Shown here in pieces: positions 59,274-64,000 of a stretch of 64,000 nt of DNA. The position numbers and the translations under genes are program-made. Every line of letters begins with the position of its first letter. Position 1 is the first letter of the stretch. Source of the DNA: Gaiellasilicea sp963806955 (GTDB taxonomy: Bacteria; Actinomycetota; Thermoleophilia; Gaiellales; Gaiellaceae); the NCBI GenBank assembly GCA_963806955.1, contig CAWDZG010000001.1, positions 372,001 to 436,000 on the forward strand, given 5' to 3'. Under the pieces are notes generated by a model. The model did no database searches. It was not told the DNA's origin and worked only from the letters and a program-made list of their open reading frames with translations.

Positions 59274-60953
59274 ATGCTCCAGCGCGCCTCCCAGCTCTTC
59301 CTGCCGACCCTGCGCGACGCGCCCGCGGACGCCGAGGCGATCTCGCACAAGCTGCTCGTCCGCGGCGGCTACATCCGCCAGATGAGCGCTGGTCTCTGGA
59401 CGTACCTGCCGCTGGGCTGGAAGGCGCACGAGAACGCCGTCCGCGTGATCCGCGCGGAGATGGACGCGATCGGATGCCAGGAGATGTACGCGCCGGTGCT
59501 GACGCCGGCGGAACTCTGGCAGGCGACCGGCCGGTACGCGATCCCGGAGCTCTTCAAGCTGCAGGACCGCGCCGGACGCCAGTACGTCCTGCCGCTCACG
59601 CACGAGGAGTCGTTCACGTTCCATGCGCGCGAGCTGCAGAGCTACCGGCAGCTGCCGCAGATGCTCTACCACTTCCAGACGAAGAATCGCGACGAGCCGC
59701 GACCGCGCGGCGCGCTGCTGCGGGTGCGCGAGTTCATCATGAAGGACGCCTACTCGTTCGACGCCGACGAAGAGGGCCTCGACCGCTCCTTCGAGCTGCA
59801 GCGAGGCGCGTACCACCGCATCTTCGAGCGCTGCGGGCTCGAGGTCGCCGAGGTGGAGGCCGAGTCGGGGATGATGGGCGGCTCCGACTCGCGCGACTTC
59901 CTCGCGCCGTCCACGTCGGGGGAGAACACACTCGTGCGCTGCGAGCGCGGCGACTACGCGGCCGATCTCGAGATCGCGACCGGCGTGCCTCGTCGGGCCG
60001 AGCTGCCCGTGCGCCTCGACACGCCCGAAGAGATCGGAACCCCCGGGATCACGACGATCGAGGCGCTCGCCGAGCTGCTCGGGATCGACACGGCCGCAAC
60101 CTCGAAGGCGATGCCCGTGACGAAGGAGGACGGCACCGTCGTGCTGCTGCTCGTCCGCGGCGACGATCGCCTCAGCGAGGAGAAGCTGAACCACGCCGTC
60201 CCAGGCGCCCGGCTCGCCAACGAAGAGGAGATCCGCGCGGCTTTCGGCGCCGACCCCGGCTCACTCGGGCCCGTCGGCTTCGTCGGCGAGGTCGTCGCGG
60301 ACGAGTCGCTGCGCGAAGGGCAGTACGTCGCGGGCGCGAACCGCACCGGCTTCCATCTCCGCGGCGTCGAGCACGGCCGAGACTTCCAGGCGCGGTTCGC
60401 CGACCTGCGCGAGGCGACGGAGGGCGACAATTGCCCGGTGTGCGGCGGCGCGCTGCGGTTCCAGACCGCGATCGAGCTCGGGCACATCTTCAAGCTCGGC
60501 ACGTACTACTCGGTCCCGCTCGGGGCGTCGGTGCTCGACGAGAGCGGTGCGGAGCGGCCGATCGTGATGGGCAGCTACGGGATCGGCCCCGGCCGCGTCG
60601 TCGCCGCGGCGGTCGAGCAGCACGGCGACGAGAACGGCCTCGTGTGGCCGAACGAGCTGTCGCCCTATGACGTCGAGGTGCTCTCCCTGGACGCGAAGAC
60701 GGAGGAGATCCGGGCGATCGCCGAGCAGGTCGCCGGCGAGCTCGACGAGGCGGGCTTGAAGGTGCTCCTCGACGACCGCATCCAGCGGCCCGGTGAGAAG
60801 TTCGCGGACGCCGACCTCTTCGGCGCCCCGCTCCGTGTCGTCGTCGGGAAGAAGACGCTCGAGGACGGTGCAGTCGACGCGAAGGATCGCCGTACCGGCG
60901 ACGAGACCCGGATTGCGAGTTTAGAACTTGCAAAGTGGGTAGTCGCTCGTTGA
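59274..60953 (+). CDS. proS: prolyl-tRNA synthetase with editing insertion
   Basis: 559 residues, bacterial-type class II ProRS. Motif 1 region MSAGLWTYLPLGWKAHENAVRVIRAEMDAIG; motif 2 LLRVREFIMKDAYSFD; an INS editing domain (about 230-380, YbaK-like: TIEALAELLGIDTAATSKAMPV...GPVGFVGEVVADESL) that hydrolyses mischarged Ala; motif 3 IVMGSYGIGPGRVVAAAVEQHGDE; then the anticodon domain (VEVLSLDAK...KVLLDDRIQRPGEKFADADLFGAPLRVVVG). Together with the YbaK at 11966 it would cover both Ala and Cys mischarging. Confidence 0.96.
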   Translation: MLQRASQLFLPTLRDAPADAEAISHKLLVRGGYIRQMSAGLWTYLPLGWKAHENAVRVIRAEMDAIGCQEMYAPVLTPAELWQATGRYAIPELFKLQDRAGRQYVLPLTHEESFTFHARELQSYRQLPQMLYHFQTKNRDEPRPRGALLRVREFIMKDAYSFDADEEGLDRSFELQRGAYHRIFERCGLEVAEVEAESGMMGGSDSRDFLAPSTSGENTLVRCERGDYAADLEIATGVPRRAELPVRLDTPEEIGTPGITTIEALAELLGIDTAATSKAMPVTKEDGTVVLLLVRGDDRLSEEKLNHAVPGARLANEEEIRAAFGADPGSLGPVGFVGEVVADESLREGQYVAGANRTGFHLRGVEHGRDFQARFADLREATEGDNCPVCGGALRFQTAIELGHIFKLGTYYSVPLGASVLDESGAERPIVMGSYGIGPGRVVAAAVEQHGDENGLVWPNELSPYDVEVLSLDAKTEEIRAIAEQVAGELDEAGLKVLLDDRIQRPGEKFADADLFGAPLRVVVGKKTLEDGAVDAKDRRTGDETRIASLELAKWVVAR

Positions 60954-61252
60954 TGGCGCGCAGGCGCAAACACAGCCACGAGCCCTTCGGGGCCACGATC
61001 GAGGGACTGATGGCCGACACCGGCCTGACGTACCGCGGTCTCGGCGCGAAGACCGGCCTCTCGGCGGGCTACCTCAACCACCTCGTGCACGGGAACCGGC
61101 CGGTGCCCTCCAAGAAGGTCGTCGAACGGCTTGCGGCCGCGCTCGGCGTCGAGCCGGAGCACTTTCACGAGTACCGCCTCCGCGTGATCGCCGACCGGCT
61201 CGAGCAGATGCCCGAGCTCGTCGACCGGCTGTACCGCAAGCTCGCCGTGTAG
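60953..61252 (+). CDS. small XRE-family helix-turn-helix regulator
   Basis: A 99-residue protein starting at an ATG overlapping the proS stop (TGATG). A lambda-repressor-type HTH is at about 10-70: ATIEGLMADTGLTYRGLGAKTGLSAGYLNHLVHGNRPVPSKKVVERLAAALGV; the C-terminus is a short helix (RLEQMPELVDRLYRKLAV). No sensor domain. Probably binds a dyad; its operator is not identified. Co-translated with proS. Confidence 0.82.
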   Translation: MARRRKHSHEPFGATIEGLMADTGLTYRGLGAKTGLSAGYLNHLVHGNRPVPSKKVVERLAAALGVEPEHFHEYRLRVIADRLEQMPELVDRLYRKLAV

Positions 61253-61289
61253 CGCCCGATCGCGCTTGTGTCCCGTCCGGGGTCGAGGT

Positions 61290-61295
61290 TAGACT
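61290..61295 (+). promoter_or_regulatory. -10 box TAGACT of the membrane-protein pair
   Basis: TAGACT, seven bases before the GTG at 61303. A GCTTGTGT half-site like that of the 5262 palindrome occurs upstream at about 61264-61271. Confidence 0.5.
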
Positions 61296-61302
61296 CGCCC
61301 GC

Positions 61303-61770
61303 GTGGATTTCTACGACTGGATGCTTGCCCTGCACCTGCTTGCGGCCTTCGCCGTCGCGGCGGCGCTCGTCCTCTTCAGCGTGCTCGTCGTCGCGGGGCG
61401 CCGGATGGAGACGCTCGAGCAGACACGGTTGCTCTTCCGGCTCGGGCCGGTCGGCAACCCGCTGATCGTCGGTGGGATGGCGCTGGCCCTCCTGCTCGGG
61501 ATCGTGCTCGCGATCGATGCCGACGAGTACTCGATCTGGGACGGCTGGATGCTCGCCGCGATCGTGCTCTGGGCGCTCCTCTTCGAGGTCGGCCGCCGCA
61601 GCGGCGTCTACTACACGGGGGTGCAGAAGCTCGCCGAGGAGGGCGGTCCCGACGCAGAGAGCGAAGTGATCTCCCGCCTGCGCGCCTCGACCGGGGCGCG
61701 GCTCCACTACGCGACCGTCGCGCTCTTCCTGCTCCTGCTCCTCGACATGATCTTCAAGCCGGGCGCATGA
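61303..61770 (+). CDS. four-helix membrane protein (DUF2269-like), first of a pair
   Basis: 155 residues with about four hydrophobic helices (roughly 7-30, 53-70, 80-97, 135-152) and short loops. Pattern resembles the small DUF2269-type integral membrane family. Overlaps the next, similar gene by ATGA, so the two may form a heterodimer. No catalytic motif is visible. Confidence 0.7.
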   Translation: MDFYDWMLALHLLAAFAVAAALVLFSVLVVAGRRMETLEQTRLLFRLGPVGNPLIVGGMALALLLGIVLAIDADEYSIWDGWMLAAIVLWALLFEVGRRSGVYYTGVQKLAEEGGPDAESEVISRLRASTGARLHYATVALFLLLLLDMIFKPGA

Positions 61771-62222
61771 GCGTGCTCGCCGCGATCAGGCCGGACGACA
61801 TCAACGTGGCGCTGCTCGTGCACGTGCTCGGCGCGATGGTGCTCGTGGGCGCGCTCGTCACGGCGGGTACGGCCGGCGTCGCGGGGTGGAGCGGCGAGCT
61901 CGCGCTGCGTCGGCTCTCGTACAAGACGCTGCTGATCGTCGCCCTGCCCGGCTACATCATGATGCGGGTCGGCGCCGAGTGGACGGCCGCGAAGGAGAAC
62001 CTCGACGACCTCCCCGACCAGGCGTGGATCGGGATCGGCTACATCACGGCCGACCTCGGGGCGCTGCTGTTGCTGATCGCCTTGATCCTGGGCGGAATCG
62101 GCCTGCGGCGCAGCCGGTCGGGCGGCGGCGGAGCGCTGTTGAAGACCACGACGGTGATCTCGCTGCTGCTGCTCGCCTTCTACGTCGTCGCCGTCTGGGC
62201 GATGGGGGCGAAGCCGACCTAG
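61767..62222 (+). CDS. four-helix membrane protein, second of a pair
   Basis: 151 residues: helices at about 13-38, 50-66, 85-108 and 124-147, with the polar loop VGAEWTAAKENLDDLPDQAW. It shares overall length and the HVLGAM/LHLLAAF opening pattern with the previous gene, as expected for diverged paralogues. Function unknown. Confidence 0.7.
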   Translation: MSVLAAIRPDDINVALLVHVLGAMVLVGALVTAGTAGVAGWSGELALRRLSYKTLLIVALPGYIMMRVGAEWTAAKENLDDLPDQAWIGIGYITADLGALLLLIALILGGIGLRRSRSGGGGALLKTTTVISLLLLAFYVVAVWAMGAKPT

Positions 62223-62248
62223 CCGCGCCCGCCTGTGGGTAGGGCCGC

Positions 62249-62668
62249 TCAGTGGACCACCAGCACGTCGCAGTGCGCGCGGCGCTGCACGGCTCCGCTC
62301 ACGCTCGGCTCGAGCAGCCGCTCGAGAAACCCGGCTTCGCGCGTGCCGACGACGATCAGGTCGGCGTTGCGGCTCTCCGCGAGCTCGAGGATCTCGGTCG
62401 CCGGGTCGCCGACCGTGACGACGCAATCCGCCTCGATGCCCCGGCCCGCGAGGTACTCGGTCGCGTGGGCCAGCTCCACCCGGTGCATGTCGGGCATGTC
62501 CACGGGGTAGTAGGGGCCGATACCCGGGCCTGCAGCCGTGCCGCTCACGATCCGCGTCACGCTGGTGAGGACGAGCTCGGCGTCGAAGGCCTCGGCGAGG
62601 TCGGCGGCCCGTTCGAGCGCGCGCTTCGCAGGCTCATCGTTGTCGTAGCCAACCACGATCGTCTTCAT
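62249..62668 (-). CDS. universal stress protein (UspA family)
   Basis: 139 residues, one Usp domain: KTIVVGYDNDEPAKRALERAADLAEAF at the start and the ATP-loop region LIVVGTREAGFLERLLEPSVSGAVQRRAHCDVLVV at the end, where the G-x2-G-x9-G-S/T pattern is only partly kept. Probably a cytosolic stress-response nucleotide-binding protein. Ribosome site GGGAGG before the ATG. Divergent from the P-type ATPase. Confidence 0.88.
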   Translation of the reverse strand: MKTIVVGYDNDEPAKRALERAADLAEAFDAELVLTSVTRIVSGTAAGPGIGPYYPVDMPDMHRVELAHATEYLAGRGIEADCVVTVGDPATEILELAESRNADLIVVGTREAGFLERLLEPSVSGAVQRRAHCDVLVVH

Positions 62669-62800
62669 CGGAACCTCCCTGGATCGAGCACTGGGGCGAT
62701 CGTCGCTCCGCGTGCGCGCCACCGCAACCGCGAAACCCGCGACGCTCCGGTGGACTACTACGGATGCCGCGCGGACGGGCGGCGGGCACGCTCACCCGAC
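62669..62800. promoter_or_regulatory. 132-bp divergent intergenic region, uspA / P-type ATPase
   Basis: The ribosome site of uspA is next to its ATG. No clear -10 box, operator dyad or repeat was found. A GTG at 62750 extends the ATPase frame by 17 codons and is a possible alternative start. Confidence 0.3.
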
Positions 62801-64000
62801 GTGCAGGCTCTTGAAGCACCCCACGAGAGCGGGCTCGCCGAGCTCGCACAAGAGCTCTCCGTCGATCTCGACCGAGGGCTCGAGGAGCAGGAGGCCCGCC
62901 GCCGTCTGAGCGAGGCGGGACCGAACCGGCTGCCGGTGCCGGTTCGACCGCCGTACGCCACGATTGCCGCACGCCAGTTCGCCGACCCGCTCGTCGCGCT
63001 GCTCGTCGGGGCCACCGCCGTCTCCGTGCTCGTCGGGGAGCCGCTCGAGGCGGTCGTGATCGCGGCGATCGTCGTGCTGAACGCCGTGCTCGGCTTCGTG
63101 CAGGAGGCGGGAGCCGAGCGCGCAGTGCTGGCCCTGCGGTCAGTCCTCCTACCCACGGCCGAGGTGATTCGTGGCGGCCGCGAGCGCACGGTGCCGGTCG
63201 ACGAGGTCGTGCCCGGTGATCTCGTCGTCCTGCGCGAGGGCGACCGGGTGCCGGCCGATGCACGCGTCACCGCGGCGGACCGGCTCGAGCTCGACGAGTC
63301 GGCCTTGACCGGCGAGTCACTGCCCGTCGAGAAGACGGTGGACGCCGTCGCTCGCAAGACGATCCAGGCGGAGCGCTCGTCGATGGTCTTTGCAGGCACC
63401 GGCGTCACCTGCGGCCGCGGCCGCGCCGTCGTCGTTGCCACCGGCCGGTCGACGGAGCTCGGGCGGATCGCCGGTCTGACCGCAGCCGCCCGGCCGCCGC
63501 TCACACCTCTGCAGCGGCAGTTGGGACGGCTCTCGCGAACGATGGTCGCGCTCGGCCTGGGAGTCACCGCCCTGCTCACGCTCGGCATGCTCGTTCGGGG
63601 CGCGACGCTCCAGGAGGCGGTCCTCGTCGGCGTTGCCGTCGCGGTCGCGGCCGTTCCGGAGGGGCTCGCCGCGACCGTCACGATCGCGCTCTCCCAGGGG
63701 TCGCGGGCGATGGCCGGCCGGGGGGCGATCGTGCGCCGGCTCGCGGCGGTCGAGACGCTCGGGGCGGCCTCGGTGATCGCAGCCGACAAGACGGGGACGC
63801 TGACACGCAATCAGCTCCGGGTCGCAGCCGTTTCGCCCGCCGGCGGCCGGACCGAGGAGGACGTGCTCGAGACAGGTGCGCTGGCCTCGACCGCCGAGCT
63901 CCTCGGAGAGGATGGCGATCTCCGAGTCGCGGGCGATCCGGTCGACGGCGCCTTTCTCCTGGCGCTCGCCGAAGCGGGGCGCGACGATCCACGCCTGGCC
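62801..64000 (+). CDS. P-type cation ATPase, P2 type (3' end beyond the window)
   Basis: 400 residues present, no stop. The N-terminal cation_ATPase_N segment has VDLDRGLEEQEARRRLSEAGPNRLP. Helices 1-2 follow, then the actuator domain with DELVPGD-type VDEVVPGDLVVL, LDESALTGESLPVEK (phosphatase TGES), helices 3-4 with AVPEGLAATVTIALSQG (ion-site PEGL), and the phosphorylation motif DKTGTLTRNQ with Asp329. The PEGL motif and lack of a metal-binding N-terminal domain favour a P2A/P2B-like Ca, Mg or Na/K pump over a heavy-metal pump. Start GTG 62801 or 62750. Confidence 0.9.
   Translation, partial: MQALEAPHESGLAELAQELSVDLDRGLEEQEARRRLSEAGPNRLPVPVRPPYATIAARQFADPLVALLVGATAVSVLVGEPLEAVVIAAIVVLNAVLGFVQEAGAERAVLALRSVLLPTAEVIRGGRERTVPVDEVVPGDLVVLREGDRVPADARVTAADRLELDESALTGESLPVEKTVDAVARKTIQAERSSMVFAGTGVTCGRGRAVVVATGRSTELGRIAGLTAAARPPLTPLQRQLGRLSRTMVALGLGVTALLTLGMLVRGATLQEAVLVGVAVAVAAVPEGLAATVTIALSQGSRAMAGRGAIVRRLAAVETLGAASVIAADKTGTLTRNQLRVAAVSPAGGRTEEDVLETGALASTAELLGEDGDLRVAGDPVDGAFLLALAEAGRDDPRLA

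Noticed and set aside
62750..62800. GTG at 62750 as the start of the P-type ATPase
   Set aside because: Gives a Cys/Arg-rich 17-residue extension with no family counterpart. Kept only as an alternative.
1..64000. tRNA, rRNA, CRISPR arrays, transposases and prophage genes
   Set aside because: No T-loop/acceptor pattern, direct-repeat array, DDE/tyrosine recombinase motif or phage structural gene was recognised on reading both strands.

Overview
The window is a GC-rich (roughly 70% or more) chromosomal segment packed with housekeeping genes that mostly overlap by 1-4 bases. The gene set fits a deep-branching Actinomycetota, probably class Thermoleophilia (Gaiellales/Solirubrobacterales-like). 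Evidence includes SepF-YggT-DivIVA behind PgeF and YggS, an ImuB/DUF6504/DnaE2 mutagenesis cassette with Gram-positive-type LexA boxes (GAAC-N4-GTTC), a deazaflavin-dependent nitroreductase-type protein, MurA with Asp at the fosfomycin-target position, and heavy GTG use. The class-level assignment is inference. No rRNA, tRNA, CRISPR, phage or transposase was recognised.

Layout. 0-6 kb: alanine dehydrogenase, a GH16 hydrolase, nucleoside salvage (deoB, a methyltransferase, pyrimidine-nucleoside phosphorylase) and fpg. 6-13.4 kb: a Lys/His-rich secreted protein, an O-antigen-ligase-like protein, glutaredoxin, recO, a GNAT protein, an LspA-like protein lacking a catalytic Asp, glycyl-tRNA synthetase, YbaK and the PPDK regulatory protein. 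13.4-20 kb: an accessory block with a palindrome-controlled methyltransferase coupled to a methanethiol-oxidase/SBP56 homologue, a TetR regulator, an alpha/beta-hydrolase and an alpha/beta-hydrolase fused to a glycosyltransferase. 20-29 kb: peptidase E, ppdK, rhomboid, comB, a GAF-PAS histidine kinase and the SOS cassette. 29-44 kb: bicupin, dnaE2, a GH15/coiled-coil/GT4 operon, a phosphatase-type protein, an aminotransferase, a secreted glycosidase-like protein, an HD hydrolase, murA and a subtilase. 44-51 kb: a HisB-like pseudoenzyme with RidA, tRNA nucleotidyltransferase, and the division/LspA/RluD run. 51-61 kb: rpsB-tsf-pyrH-frr-uppS-cdsA-dxr-rseP-ispG-proS. 61-64 kb: small membrane proteins, UspA and a truncated P-type ATPase.

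Three patterns run through the window. (1) Many genes carry a TANNNT hexamer only 6-7 bases before the start codon, which suggests leaderless transcripts. Six divergent gene pairs are separated by just 18-23 bp; in most of them the two opposite -10 boxes share one TANNNTA heptamer. (2) AT-rich perfect palindromes stand out against the GC-rich background, between genes and once inside dnaE2. (3) At least a dozen single-base frame breaks disrupt conserved genes, all left of about 31.3 kb and almost none to the right. This looks like sequence error rather than gene decay, so interrupted genes are annotated as whole genes with the break noted.
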